Below, piece after piece: positions 33,500 to 41,882 of a stretch of DNA of 64,000 bases (the stretch's first letter is position 1; each line of letters starts with the position of its first letter). The position numbers and the translations under genes were made by a program. Origin of the DNA: an uncultured Eubacteriales bacterium (GTDB lineage Bacteria > Bacillota > Clostridia > Oscillospirales > UBA644). Location of the stretch: NCBI GenBank assembly GCA_959604355.1, contig CAUHAO010000001.1, positions 62,001-126,000 of the forward strand, read 5' to 3'. The notes under the pieces were generated by a model. The model ran no database searches. It saw nothing but the letters and a program-made list of their open reading frames with translations, and was not told the DNA's origin.

Positions 33500-34610
33500 T
33501 CTGTATCACTCCCTTTTTCTTATTAATTATGTGTTTTATTTCCGCCGACGCATAAACTACGACGGGGATCGCGACATGGAAAAGTGCCGCGATGTACTTG
33601 TAACAGAAATTGAAACGTATCATTTCAAGCGTGCTTCGGAACGCTGTCGGTGCTGCTACGGATACGAGCAGAACAACGGGGGCTGTGAGCATCTTGGCAT
33701 TATTTGTCTTGAAAACAGACGCGAGTCCTCGCGTTGCCGCGTATATGCAGACACACACTTTTATCGACGATGAAATGACGTATTGCAATATCCCTACAAC
33801 TTCGATATTCGTTACGAAGTCGCCGATATTTATTATTGACATTGCCGAAAAATGCGGGAAGTACAGCCCCGCCATAGCGGGTCTGCCGAGAATGAGCATA
33901 TCGCTGCTCATCAGAAGAAAAATGAACACCGACGACAGCGCGAATGAGGAAAAATAAACCCCGAAAGCACCCGAATGCTTCTTTTCGACGTTGCACAGCA
34001 GGCACAGGAACAAAAATGTTTCCGAAAACGAGAACGCCGCCAGATCTGCGCCCGACGACACCATGTCGGGAATGTCGTGAGCGAAAGCGGGCATATGGTA
34101 TGAAAAATCGAAGAGATGCAGGCTCATTAGCAGTATTACGATCCACACAGCAGTCATTATAGGATACACCACCGCCGAAAAACGCGCGAATACTTCAGCC
34201 CCGTGGCGCAATATCCACCAGCAGAAGACGGATATTGCAAAAAGGAATATGAAAAGCGGCGTGTCGGGAAGAGAAACCACCTGAACGTATTCTCCCATGT
34301 AACGGAGATTTACTGAGGCCAGATATATGGCGTAAAGTGTGTATACGGCGGTGAATACTTTACCCACAGTCTTTCCGAAAGCCGCTTCGAACATCCCGAA
34401 AAGATCAAGGTCGGGGTAAAGTGTTGCCAGCCGAGCAAAAATGAGAAGAAGAGGAACGGAAAAAACGACGGCGAATAGCATTATCGTCCATATCGGGATG
34501 TTTTTATCCGTAAAAATATTTATGACCTGTATACCGCTCGTCATGAAGTGAACCATCAGAAGCGTCATCTGAAGGCGGGGGATACGGACTTTTTGTGCCG
34601 ACAAAGCCAT
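33471..34610 (-). CDS. gerKB: Spore germination receptor permease subunit (GerAB/GerKB family)
   Basis: This 379-residue protein has about ten membrane helices of the APC amino-acid transporter superfamily, in the subfamily that forms subunit B of nutrient germinant receptors. Typical features are the start VRIPRLQMTLLMVHFMTSG, the helix region with YPDLDLFGMFEAAFGKTVGK, and WWILRHGAEVFARFSAVVYPI. Subunit B binds the germinant in the inner spore membrane. It lies in the order gerKA, gerKC, small D-like subunit, gerKB, unknown gene, all on the minus strand. The ATG at 34610 follows the small gene by 2 bp. The specific receptor (GerA, GerB or GerK type) cannot be told by eye. Confidence 0.88.
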   Translation of the reverse strand: MALSAQKVRIPRLQMTLLMVHFMTSGIQVINIFTDKNIPIWTIMLFAVVFSVPLLLIFARLATLYPDLDLFGMFEAAFGKTVGKVFTAVYTLYAIYLASVNLRYMGEYVQVVSLPDTPLFIFLFAISVFCWWILRHGAEVFARFSAVVYPIMTAVWIVILLMSLHLFDFSYHMPAFAHDIPDMVSSGADLAAFSFSETFLFLCLLCNVEKKHSGAFGVYFSSFALSSVFIFLLMSSDMLILGRPAMAGLYFPHFSAMSIINIGDFVTNIEVVGILQYVISSSIKVCVCIYAATRGLASVFKTNNAKMLTAPVVLLVSVAAPTAFRSTLEMIRFNFCYKYIAALFHVAIPVVVYASAEIKHIINKKKGVIQNDIQRDSAL

Positions 34611-34612
34611 GT

Positions 34613-34834
34613 TTAACCTCCGGAAAGATTCTTGATGAAATGTGTAAGGTAGGAATTTATTCCTTCAGAGAGAGGAAAAACATCCGTTGCCGTAAGATAA
34701 AGCAGAGCCACGGCAGAGATGACGCAGTAGATAACCGCCGTTTTTTTCTCGTTGCTGCGGAAAAGAGGAACCAATTCGAGAAAAACGAGTATTCCGGCCG
34801 CTGCGATATAAAGAAATATTTCATTTATCGGCAT
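34613..34834 (-). CDS. Small two-helix membrane protein, candidate germinant receptor D subunit
   Basis: This 73-residue protein consists of two predicted membrane helices (about 5-25, IFLYIAAAGILVFLELVPLF, and 32-51, TAVIYCVISAVALLYLTA) plus a short tail. D subunits of Bacillus germinant receptors are two-helix proteins of about 75 residues encoded in or beside ger operons, so size, topology and position fit. AGGAGG lies 5 bases upstream of its ATG, and it overlaps the GerKC-like gene by 14 bp. The identification rests on layout, not on sequence similarity that I can confirm. Confidence 0.65.
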   Translation of the reverse strand: MPINEIFLYIAAAGILVFLELVPLFRSNEKKTAVIYCVISAVALLYLTATDVFPLSEGINSYLTHFIKNLSGG

Positions 34835-36020
34835 GATGTCCTCCTTCGGAGAATTTTTTACCCGATACGTCGCTGCTGCGCAGACCGACGGATTCCCGTG
34901 TGATTATCTTTGCCGTTCTGATCACCTCGTCCCAGTCGTTCTGATGTTCGCGCCAGAAATCGGGGTGTTCGGAGCGAACCTTCACGGTTACGCCGAATAT
35001 ATCCGCGTTATATCTGTCGAAGGTGTCCTTAACTACTGCATAGACGTTTTGCGAAATGAAAAACGCCGCCTCACGGAAAAAAAGATCCTGCGCCTCGTCG
35101 TCGTCGACAATCTCGTCTATCGGAAGTTCGATTAGCGACACCGTGGTGTCGCTGTCAAAAGTTACCGTAAGCTGACCGTCCGACACGTCCGTGGAGATAT
35201 CGGTGCTGTTTCCAAGTATTTTGAGCGGCACGACTCTGCTCAGAGACGGAATATAGCAGTTTATCACGCCCTGTTGGAAGTCGTCCGCGGCGATCATGAA
35301 ATAGATACTGCTTTCGCGGTTCAGATAACCGGTGAGCCTGTAATCCTTTATTATCGCCGAGCCTCCGACGGTGTTTATCTCGTTGCCGTCCATGTCGTGG
35401 GATATCATTATATAAGGTACGGCGCAGCATTTGTGCGTGTCCGACTGAGCGTTGATGAACGGCAGCAGCTTCATTTCGGGCGATATGCCGACGTTTTGCT
35501 GAGTGCTGCTCATCATCTTTATCAACTCATATGCGTTTGTCGTATTGAGTGTGGCGCGTGTCTGCAGTACCTGTCTTGCGGTAGAAGCACGCGCTATGGC
35601 AATATCCATCGGAAATCGGAGTTTACTGTCTCTGAAAAGCACTTCGATTATGGGCATGAAACCGTCGATTGCAACATCTTCGCCCACGACGAGGAGTTTG
35701 CAATGGCCGTAAAAAAGCGGCTTTGTCGATTCAGCGGCGATGAGACGCAGCGCTTCGATGAATGTATTCGCCTGCTGGGAAACGAGGTATGAAAAGGCTT
35801 CCTCCTTCGGGTCTGAAGACGTCATCGGAAGTATTTCGACGGTGACGAGATATTCGCGTTTGCCGTAAGACGTTTTGTCGGAATAGTCAATGGCTATGCC
35901 CGAAACGATCAACGTGCTTTCTATATCTTTGTATCCGGTGCAGGATGCCGTCATAATGCTTACAGACGCAAATATAAGGCTCACGCAGACTGCTCGCAGA
36001 AAATATTTTATTCTTTTCAT
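34821..36020 (-). CDS. gerKC: Spore germination receptor lipoprotein subunit (GerAC/GerKC family)
   Basis: This 399-residue lipoprotein has a signal peptide ending in the lipobox MTASC (Cys27). It continues with the family's typical DIESTLIVSGIAIDYSD and, mid-protein, FMPIIEVLFRDSKLRFPMDI. The C-terminal domain with FRYNAD-like RYNADIFGVTVKVRSEHPDFW fits GerAC. Subunit C is anchored on the outer face of the spore inner membrane and is needed for receptor function. The ATG at 36020 overlaps the gerKA stop as ATGA; the 3' end overlaps the small D-like gene by 14 bp. All four core genes are thus translationally linked. Confidence 0.88.
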   Translation of the reverse strand: MKRIKYFLRAVCVSLIFASVSIMTASCTGYKDIESTLIVSGIAIDYSDKTSYGKREYLVTVEILPMTSSDPKEEAFSYLVSQQANTFIEALRLIAAESTKPLFYGHCKLLVVGEDVAIDGFMPIIEVLFRDSKLRFPMDIAIARASTARQVLQTRATLNTTNAYELIKMMSSTQQNVGISPEMKLLPFINAQSDTHKCCAVPYIMISHDMDGNEINTVGGSAIIKDYRLTGYLNRESSIYFMIAADDFQQGVINCYIPSLSRVVPLKILGNSTDISTDVSDGQLTVTFDSDTTVSLIELPIDEIVDDDEAQDLFFREAAFFISQNVYAVVKDTFDRYNADIFGVTVKVRSEHPDFWREHQNDWDEVIRTAKIITRESVGLRSSDVSGKKFSEGGHHADK

Positions 36021-37591
36021 CTGTTATCCGGGACGCGGACGGCCTTTTCGTCCGATGCGCGTCTGAACGGCCCCCTTACAAAGAAATCGAGTATTTTGAG
36101 CGGCTCTTTATCCGAAAAGAGCGTCACATACGGTACTCCGAAAGAACGTATCGACATTATCTGGACTATCATGAACATTATCCCGATAAGGTAGCCGTAA
36201 AGCCCGATAAGTCCCGCGAGGAGCAGGCACGCCGTGCGGTATGTTATCTGCGCGGATTTGAGCCGAGAATTCATAAGCGCCATCATCGCCGTTATGGCGA
36301 CGATTATAAGCATGGGCGTACTGACGAAACGCGCCTTGACCGCAGCGTCGCCAATTACAAGGGAGCCGACGATGCTCAGGGTCTGTGATATAGTGTTGGG
36401 CATGCGCATTGCCGTTTCGCGCAGTATCTGGAATACGAAAAGCATCGCAAAGCATTCGACTATTACGGGAAAAGGAACGCCGTCGCGCGCGGAAAGTATA
36501 CTTAATGTGAGGTTCGTCGGCATCATCTGCTTATGGAATGTAAGCAATGCGACGTATATTGAGGGCACGCTCACGGAAAGAAAAAACGCGATGACACGGA
36601 GTGCCCTTCCGAAGTTGGAAAAATAATAATTGAGATAAAGATCCTCGTTTGAGCGGAAGTTTTCGGAAAACAGGTAAGGAACCGTGAGCACAGTAGGCGA
36701 GCCGTTCATGACTATCGCGATACGACCTTCGAGGAGCTTCCCCGAAACGGTGTCGGGACGCTCTGTCGAGCCAACGGTGTTAAACGGCGCGGAGGGTGTG
36801 TCTTTGATCTTGTCTTCGAGAAAACTTGAATCGAATCCACCCTTCATATCTATTTTGTCCAGGCGGCGATAGAGCTCGTTGAGGATGTTTTTGTCCGTCA
36901 GCGAGTCCATATACATCACCGCGACTTTCGTGTTTGTGGACGTGCCGAAGGTGTAGAATTTTACTTTCAGATCCGTTGAACATATACGGCGGCGGATAAG
37001 GCTTATGTTGGTCGAAATATTTTCATTGAATCCGTCGTGGGGCCCGCGCAGGAGTTTTTCGTTCTCGGGCTCTGAAACGCTTCTTTTATCATAGCCCTTC
37101 GTGTCCGCCGTAAGCACCGCGGCGCACCCGTCGGCGATGATTATGCTATTGCCCGATAGCAGGGCGTTTATCGCTTTGCCGAGGTTGTCCTGTTTCGCCA
37201 TATCGGAGGCGAAGATTGCGTTTTTTGCGAGCGTGCGTATTATGTCTTCACCGTAAAGGCGCACGTTGCAGCGGCATGTGATTATGCTTTTCATAACGCT
37301 GTCCGATACCGCTTTATCGTCTGTCATGCTCTCTATAAACATGACAGCACACCGTATCGGTACGTCGCCGCCCGTCGTCACGCGGCGGATGATAAAGCCA
37401 TCGTCATCCTTGAAAATGTCCCGGAATATTTTTATGTTCTGCTCGATGTCTTCCGTAAGGGATGGGGCGTTTCCGTCAGGGAAAGGAGCGGGCTCATTAT
37501 CGGCGAGTATAGCACTGTCGGTTGTCGTGTCAGAGCTTCCTACTGGCGGAAAAGAAGGCTCGAGAAAATCTGTTTTCTTGTTTTTTTTCAT
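36017..37591 (-). CDS. gerKA: Spore germination receptor subunit A (GerAA/GerKA family)
   Basis: This 524-residue protein has a soluble N-terminal domain of about 260 residues, with GDVPIRCAVMFIESMTDDKA and VAVMYMDSLTDKNILNELYR. It continues with the loop EGRIAIVMNGSPTVLTVPYLF and a C-terminal domain with about five membrane helices (LRVIAFFLSVSVPSIYVALL; GVPFPVIVECFAMLFVFQIL). The frame is open to 38011, but that extension runs antisense through arsR and its promoter and looks non-coding. ATG 37591 has AGAGG 8 bases upstream and a normal start sequence MKKNKKTD. It is the first gene of the operon. In B. subtilis such operons use sigma-G; I found no convincing sigma-G promoter in the 115 bp before the divergent arsR promoter. 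Confidence 0.87.
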   Translation of the reverse strand: MKKNKKTDFLEPSFPPVGSSDTTTDSAILADNEPAPFPDGNAPSLTEDIEQNIKIFRDIFKDDDGFIIRRVTTGGDVPIRCAVMFIESMTDDKAVSDSVMKSIITCRCNVRLYGEDIIRTLAKNAIFASDMAKQDNLGKAINALLSGNSIIIADGCAAVLTADTKGYDKRSVSEPENEKLLRGPHDGFNENISTNISLIRRRICSTDLKVKFYTFGTSTNTKVAVMYMDSLTDKNILNELYRRLDKIDMKGGFDSSFLEDKIKDTPSAPFNTVGSTERPDTVSGKLLEGRIAIVMNGSPTVLTVPYLFSENFRSNEDLYLNYYFSNFGRALRVIAFFLSVSVPSIYVALLTFHKQMMPTNLTLSILSARDGVPFPVIVECFAMLFVFQILRETAMRMPNTISQTLSIVGSLVIGDAAVKARFVSTPMLIIVAITAMMALMNSRLKSAQITYRTACLLLAGLIGLYGYLIGIMFMIVQIMSIRSFGVPYVTLFSDKEPLKILDFFVRGPFRRASDEKAVRVPDNR

Positions 37592-37706
37592 AAAAAAGCC
37601 TCTGTTATAGAAAAATACACCGTTATTTTTTTCGCACCGCGCGAAAATATACAATGTTCGATTATTAATTTTTCCGACTGTGTATAAAAATTTTAAAAAA
37701 TAACTA

Positions 37707-37735
37707 TTGACAAACGCTGAAAAATGAGATATAAT
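37707..37735 (+). promoter_or_regulatory. Sigma-A promoter of the zinc/cadmium efflux operon (perfect consensus)
   Basis: TTGACA (37707-37712) and TATAAT (37730-37735) are separated by exactly 17 bp, upstream of the ArsR operator and gene. Confidence 0.85.
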
Positions 37736-37746
37736 ACAAACAAAAT

Positions 37747-37772
37747 AACATATAAGCAAATGTTGATATGTT
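37747..37772. promoter_or_regulatory. Candidate ArsR-family operator
   Basis: An imperfect 26-bp palindrome begins AACATAT and ends ATATGTT, with 10 of 13 pairs matching. It starts 11 bp after the -10 box, so it covers the transcription start. Position and form (ATA near each end of an AT-rich dyad) suit a SmtB/CzrA/CadC-type repressor encoded just downstream. Confidence 0.65.
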
Positions 37773-37789
37773 GAAACGGAGGCTTTATC

Positions 37790-38140
37790 ATGGACATTAT
37801 CAACGGGGCGGAGCACAATCATGAAAAAACCGTGCAGGCGGTATGTCCGCAGATGCCGGACGAGGAAGAATTGCTTGATATGGCTGAGCTTTTCCGTGTT
37901 TTCGGCGACGGCACGCGGATAAAGATACTGTATATGCTTTCGTGCAGTGAGATGTGTGTGTGCGATATAGCGATGGTCGCGCAGATGGGACAGCCCGCGG
38001 TGTCGCATCATCTCAAGATATTGCGTCAGGCAAAGCTTATAAAGGCACGGCGAGACGGCAAGAACATACTCTATTCACTCGCGGATGATCATGTGCAGAC
38101 GATAGTAAACATGGGCATAGAACATATAAGAGAACAGTAA
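37790..38140 (+). CDS. ArsR/SmtB family metal-sensing repressor
   Basis: This 116-residue winged-helix repressor leaves DNA when metal binds. The recognition region is GQPAVSHHLKILRQAKLIKARRDG. Two metal sites known in the family can be read: the alpha-3 type cysteines SCSEMCVCD (Cys52, Cys56, Cys58, with N-terminal Cys19), as in Cd/Pb sensors such as CadC, and a complete alpha-5 zinc motif D-x-H-x10-H-x2-E (Asp99, His101, His112, Glu115), as in SmtB and CzrA. Having both suggests a Zn/Cd/Pb sensor. It leads the operon with an HMA protein and a P1B ATPase, has a palindromic operator at its start, and probably represses its own operon. GGAGG precedes ATG 37790. Confidence 0.9.
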   Translation: MDIINGAEHNHEKTVQAVCPQMPDEEELLDMAELFRVFGDGTRIKILYMLSCSEMCVCDIAMVAQMGQPAVSHHLKILRQAKLIKARRDGKNILYSLADDHVQTIVNMGIEHIREQ

Positions 38141-38151
38141 GGAGAAATGAT

Positions 38152-38373
38152 ATGAAAAAGGTATTCAGGATAGAGAATCTTGACTGCGCGGTATGTGCGG
38201 CGAAGGTCGAGGACGGAATAAAGAAGATAGAGGGCGTTGACTCTGCGAGCGTGAGCTTTATGACCGGCAGACTTGTCATAGAGGCCGCGGAAGACGTGAT
38301 GGAGCAGGTTGTCGAAAGGGCTATGGCGGTTTGCAAAAAAATAGAGCCTGATTGCGTAGTAAAAGCAAAATGA
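38152..38373 (+). CDS. Heavy-metal-associated (HMA) domain protein
   Basis: This 73-residue single HMA domain has the metal-binding motif LDCAVC (Cys12 and Cys15) near the N-terminus and the usual beta-alpha-beta-beta-alpha-beta arrangement (IKKIEGVDSASVSFMTGRLVIE). It would carry a soft or transition metal, probably Zn, Cd or Pb, to the P-type ATPase. The ATPase encoded next lacks an N-terminal HMA domain, so this gene appears to supply that domain as a separate polypeptide. AGGAG precedes the ATG, and the stop overlaps the ATPase start as ATGA. Confidence 0.87.
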   Translation: MKKVFRIENLDCAVCAAKVEDGIKKIEGVDSASVSFMTGRLVIEAAEDVMEQVVERAMAVCKKIEPDCVVKAK

Positions 38374-40220
38374 AAAGATTTATTTTAAAGAATAAAAAGG
38401 AACTGCTGATACTTATTGCAGCGGTATGCCTTACTGCGGCGGCGATTTTCGTACCCGTCGCAGACGAATGGCTCAGAACCGCGCTGTTTTTGCCGGCGTA
38501 TCTGCTGGCGGCATTCCCCGTGATAAAAAAAGCGCTGCGCAACATTGCTCACGGAGATGTCTTTGACGAGAATTTTCTTATGCTCGTCGCGTCTGTCGGT
38601 GCACTGTGCATACACGAGAACACCGAGGCGATAGCGGTAATGATATTTTACCGCGTGGGCGAAATGTTCGAGCATTACGCTGTTGAGTGCTCGCGTGCGG
38701 ATATCGCGGCGATAATGGATATCCGTCCCGAGACCGCTCGTGTATTGAGAGACGGTGCGGAGATCGAGATTGACCCCGAGGATGTTGAGATAGGTGAGAC
38801 CGTCGTCATTCTCCCGGGGGAGAGAATACCCCTTGACGGCATCATCGAAAGCGGTGTGTCGAGCGTCGACGCGTCCGCAATGACCGGTGAAAGCGTTCCC
38901 GTGGACGTTGCGCAGGGCGACACGGTAATGAGCGGATGCGTAAATCTTTCGGGCCCTCTGCGTGTGAAGACGACAAAGGAGTACGACGACAATACCGTTG
39001 TTCGTATCCTTGAGCTTATAGAGAATTCCGCGTCCGAGAAAGCGGAGACTGAAAGTTTCATAACGAAATTCGCAAAGGTCTACACTCCCGTTGTCTGTGC
39101 TGCGGCTTTATGTGTGGCCGTTATCCCTCCGCTGTTTGTCGGCGGCTGGGCGGAATGGGTACATCGTGCGCTTACGAGCCTTGTCGTTTCGTGCCCGTGC
39201 GCGCTTGTTATAAGCGTGCCTCTGGGGTTTTTCTGCGGCATAGGCGGCGCGTCGAAAAAGGGAATACTTATAAAGGGCGGCAACTGTATGGAAACACTTG
39301 CGGATGTATCTGCGGCGGTGTTCGATAAAACGGGCACGCTCACGAAAGGAACGTTTGAGGTTTCACAGGTGCTCGCGGCGGACGGTGTTGACGAAAAGTA
39401 CGTCGTCAGTCTTGCCGCAGAAGCCGAGAGGTATTCTCTGCACCCGATAGCGGAAGCTCTCAAACGCGCGGCGGACGGTGTGTTTGCCGATTGCGGAGAC
39501 GGTAAAGTCGAAGAGATCGCGGGAATGGGTGTGAGATATACGGCTCAAAGCGCCATCGCCGCGGGAAATCTGAAACTTATGTCGCATGAGAACGTCAAAG
39601 TGCCCGATGAAACCGTTAACGCACTTAAGAATGCTGCAGGTACACATGTCTTTGTCGCCGAAAACGGAAAATACATGGGCTGTGTCATCGTTTCGGATGT
39701 AATCAAGCCGGAATCCGCACCGACGGTAGCGGCGCTGAGCGCCGACGGGATAAAAACAGTCATGCTCACGGGTGACGGTGACGCGGCGGCGCGTGCCGTG
39801 GCTCAAAAAGTAGGGATAGGCGAAGTTAAAAGTTCACTTTTGCCCGAGGATAAAGCCAATGCGGTGCGGAAACTCAAAAGCGATGGCGAAAAGGTCGTAT
39901 TTGTCGGCGACGGCATGAATGACGCGCCCGTGCTGATGCTTGCGGACGTGGGTATAGCGATGGGAGGTATAGGTTCAGACGCGGCGGTGGAAGCGTCCGA
40001 CATCGTTATAATGAAAGACGATATAAGTAAAGTTCCCGAGGCAATACGCATTTGCAGACGCACGCTGCGGATAGTGAGGCAGAATATCGTTTTCGCGCTC
40101 GTTGTCAAAGCGGCGGTGCTGCTGCTCGGTTTCACGGGCCTTTGCGGAATGTGGGCGGCGGTGTTCGCAGACGTCGGAGTGTCCGTAATCGCGATAATGA
40201 ATTCAATGAGAGCATCGTGA
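38370..40220 (+). CDS. P1B-type heavy-metal efflux ATPase (Zn/Cd/Pb)
   Basis: This is a 616-residue membrane pump. Features in order are about four N-terminal helices, the actuator motif MTGESVP, and the metal-binding transmembrane motif SCPCALVIS (Cys275, Cys277). The phosphorylation site DKTGTLT (Asp319), the HP motif HPIAEAL and the hinge GDGMNDAP follow. The C-terminal helices carry a lysine (VVKAAVLLLG) and FADVGVSVIAIMNSMR, residues typical of the P1B-2 group (ZntA/CadA). It exports Zn, Cd or Pb across the cell membrane using ATP. The frame opens at 38352, but ATG 38370 overlaps the HMA stop as ATGA, and I use that. No N-terminal metal domain is present. A terminator follows. Confidence 0.92.
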   Translation: MKRFILKNKKELLILIAAVCLTAAAIFVPVADEWLRTALFLPAYLLAAFPVIKKALRNIAHGDVFDENFLMLVASVGALCIHENTEAIAVMIFYRVGEMFEHYAVECSRADIAAIMDIRPETARVLRDGAEIEIDPEDVEIGETVVILPGERIPLDGIIESGVSSVDASAMTGESVPVDVAQGDTVMSGCVNLSGPLRVKTTKEYDDNTVVRILELIENSASEKAETESFITKFAKVYTPVVCAAALCVAVIPPLFVGGWAEWVHRALTSLVVSCPCALVISVPLGFFCGIGGASKKGILIKGGNCMETLADVSAAVFDKTGTLTKGTFEVSQVLAADGVDEKYVVSLAAEAERYSLHPIAEALKRAADGVFADCGDGKVEEIAGMGVRYTAQSAIAAGNLKLMSHENVKVPDETVNALKNAAGTHVFVAENGKYMGCVIVSDVIKPESAPTVAALSADGIKTVMLTGDGDAAARAVAQKVGIGEVKSSLLPEDKANAVRKLKSDGEKVVFVGDGMNDAPVLMLADVGIAMGGIGSDAAVEASDIVIMKDDISKVPEAIRICRRTLRIVRQNIVFALVVKAAVLLLGFTGLCGMWAAVFADVGVSVIAIMNSMRAS

Positions 40221-40250
40221 ACGTGCAATTGATAAAATGAAATAAATTTT

Positions 40251-40285
40251 ATGACAGCGTGGAAAAGCGCTGTCATAACTTTTTC
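40251..40285 (+). terminator. Rho-independent terminator of the metal efflux operon
   Basis: ATGACAGCG (40251-40259) and CGCTGTCAT (40268-40276) form a 9-bp stem with an 8-nt loop, followed by AACTTTTTC. Its 3' arm overlaps the predicted spoIVA -35 box. Confidence 0.8.
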
Positions 40286-40302
40286 TCCCGCGCATATATA
40301 TT
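40272..40302 (+). promoter_or_regulatory. Candidate sigma-E promoter of spoIVA
   Basis: GTCATAA (40272-40278) and CATATATATT (40293-40302), 14 bp apart, resemble the sigma-E -35 (GTCATAT-like) and -10 (CATACAAT-like) elements. spoIVA is sigma-E dependent in B. subtilis. The position, 33 bp before the start codon, fits. Confidence 0.6.
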
Positions 40303-40334
40303 GAACAAAAAAGGCTCAACGGGAGGACTATTCA

Positions 40335-41804
40335 ATGGATATCTACAAGGACATCGCCACCAGGACTCAGGGTGACATATACATCGGCGTGGTCGGGCCG
40401 GTGCGGACGGGAAAATCGACCTTTATCAAGAGGTTTATGGAAACGCTCGTCGTGCCTAACATCTCCGATGAATTCAAGCGCGGACGCGCTGTTGACGAGC
40501 TGCCGCAGTCGGCGGCGGGCAGAACGATAATGACGACGGAGCCGAAATTTGTGCCGGAAAATGCGGTACGCGTCAGCCTCGGGGACGAAATATCGTGCAA
40601 TATACGGCTTATAGACTGTGTAGGATATATCGTGCCGTCTGCTCTGGGGTATATAGAAAATGAGCTGCCGCGAATGGTAATGACTCCGTGGTATGATGAA
40701 CCTGTGCCGTTCAATATGGCGGCGGAAACGGGAACGCAGAAAGTTATCTGCGAGCATTCGACGATAGGACTTGTCGTCACTACAGACGGCTCTATCGGAG
40801 AGATACCTCGGGAGGACTATGTCGAGGCGGAAGAACGTGTTGTAAGAGAACTCAAAGAGCTCGGCAAACCGTTCATTGTAGTGATGAATACCGTTGATCC
40901 GCGCTCGTCCAGAACGACCGCATTCTGCGCAGAGCTTTCGGCAAAATACGAAGTTCCCGTCACCGCGGTAGACTGTCTTTCGCTCGACGGCAGGGACATA
41001 AACAGGATAATGGAGACGGTTCTGTATGAATTTCCCGTGCGCGAGGTTTGCGTATCCGTTCCGTCATGGGTGACGAATCTTCCGCAGGATCATTGGCTGA
41101 AGACTTCCGTCAGTCAGACCCTTACGGAGTCTGCCAAAGGCGTGGCAAAGATACGCGAGGTCAAGGGTATCGCGGACGCGCTGGCAAACAATGAATATAT
41201 TGCGTCGGCGCAGATACGTTCGATGGATCTCGGCAAAGGCTCCGTGAAGATATCCACCGAAGTGCCGCAACTGCTGTTTTACAAGGTTCTCGGTGAGACG
41301 ACGGGCGTCAATGTCACCGATGACGGAGACCTTTTCCGCGTCATATCGGAGCTTTCGGACGCGAAAAAAGAATATGACAAAATCTCTTACGCCATGTCGG
41401 AGGCGGAGAGCAAGGGCTACGGCATAGTCACGCCGACGATCGACGAGTTGCAACTCGACGAGCCCGAAATAATGCGTCAGGGTACGCGCTACGGCGTGCG
41501 TCTCAAAGCGTCCGCGCCGAGTTATCATATAATCAAGGCGGATATAGAAACGGAAGTCGCGCCGATAGTCGGAAGTGAGAAGCAGTCGGAGGATCTTATA
41601 AGATTTCTGCTCGACGGCTATGAAGATGAGCCGAAAAAGATATGGGAAAGCAATATTTTCGGCAAATCCCTGCACGAACTTGTCAACGAGGGGCTTACGA
41701 ACAAACTTTGCCGTATGCCGGATGACGCGCGCGGCAAGATGCAAGAGACACTGCAGAAGATAATCAACGAAGGCAGCGGCGGCCTTATCTGCATAATTTT
41801 GTAA
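40335..41804 (+). CDS. spoIVA: Stage IV sporulation protein A (spore coat morphogenetic ATPase)
   Basis: This 489-residue protein is nearly the same length as B. subtilis SpoIVA. The N-terminus MDIYKDIATRTQGDIYIG, the Walker A GPVRTGKSTF (near residue 25) and the C-terminal GGLICIIL are hallmark features. SpoIVA hydrolyses ATP to polymerise irreversibly on the mother-cell face of the forespore, as the base on which the coat is built; its C-terminus contacts SpoVM and the membrane. GGGAGG lies about 9 bases upstream of ATG 40335. It is a single-gene unit between two terminators, with a sigma-E-like promoter. Presence of this gene marks the organism as an endospore former. Confidence 0.95.
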   Translation: MDIYKDIATRTQGDIYIGVVGPVRTGKSTFIKRFMETLVVPNISDEFKRGRAVDELPQSAAGRTIMTTEPKFVPENAVRVSLGDEISCNIRLIDCVGYIVPSALGYIENELPRMVMTPWYDEPVPFNMAAETGTQKVICEHSTIGLVVTTDGSIGEIPREDYVEAEERVVRELKELGKPFIVVMNTVDPRSSRTTAFCAELSAKYEVPVTAVDCLSLDGRDINRIMETVLYEFPVREVCVSVPSWVTNLPQDHWLKTSVSQTLTESAKGVAKIREVKGIADALANNEYIASAQIRSMDLGKGSVKISTEVPQLLFYKVLGETTGVNVTDDGDLFRVISELSDAKKEYDKISYAMSEAESKGYGIVTPTIDELQLDEPEIMRQGTRYGVRLKASAPSYHIIKADIETEVAPIVGSEKQSEDLIRFLLDGYEDEPKKIWESNIFGKSLHELVNEGLTNKLCRMPDDARGKMQETLQKIINEGSGGLICIIL

Positions 41805-41817
41805 ACACGGATCTTCT

Positions 41818-41870
41818 CCCGCTTTTCGGATACTTCATTAAGAAAGTGCCGAAAAGCGGGGTTTTGTTTT
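41818..41870 (+). terminator. Rho-independent terminator of spoIVA
   Basis: CCCGCTTTTCGG (41818-41829) and CCGAAAAGCGGG (41849-41860) form a perfect 12-bp stem with a 19-nt loop, followed by GTTTTGTTTT. Confidence 0.85.
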
Positions 41871-41882
41871 GCGTACAGTCCG

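Noticed and set aside
36017..38011. Long upstream extension of the gerKA frame to 38011
   Set aside because: It runs antisense through the arsR promoter, operator and gene. The residues do not resemble a GerKA start, and ATG 37591 has a ribosome binding site.
40335..41804. Long minus-strand frames antisense to spoIVA (40332-40757, 41064-41744)
   Set aside because: They mirror a high-GC coding region; the plus-strand product is clearly SpoIVA.
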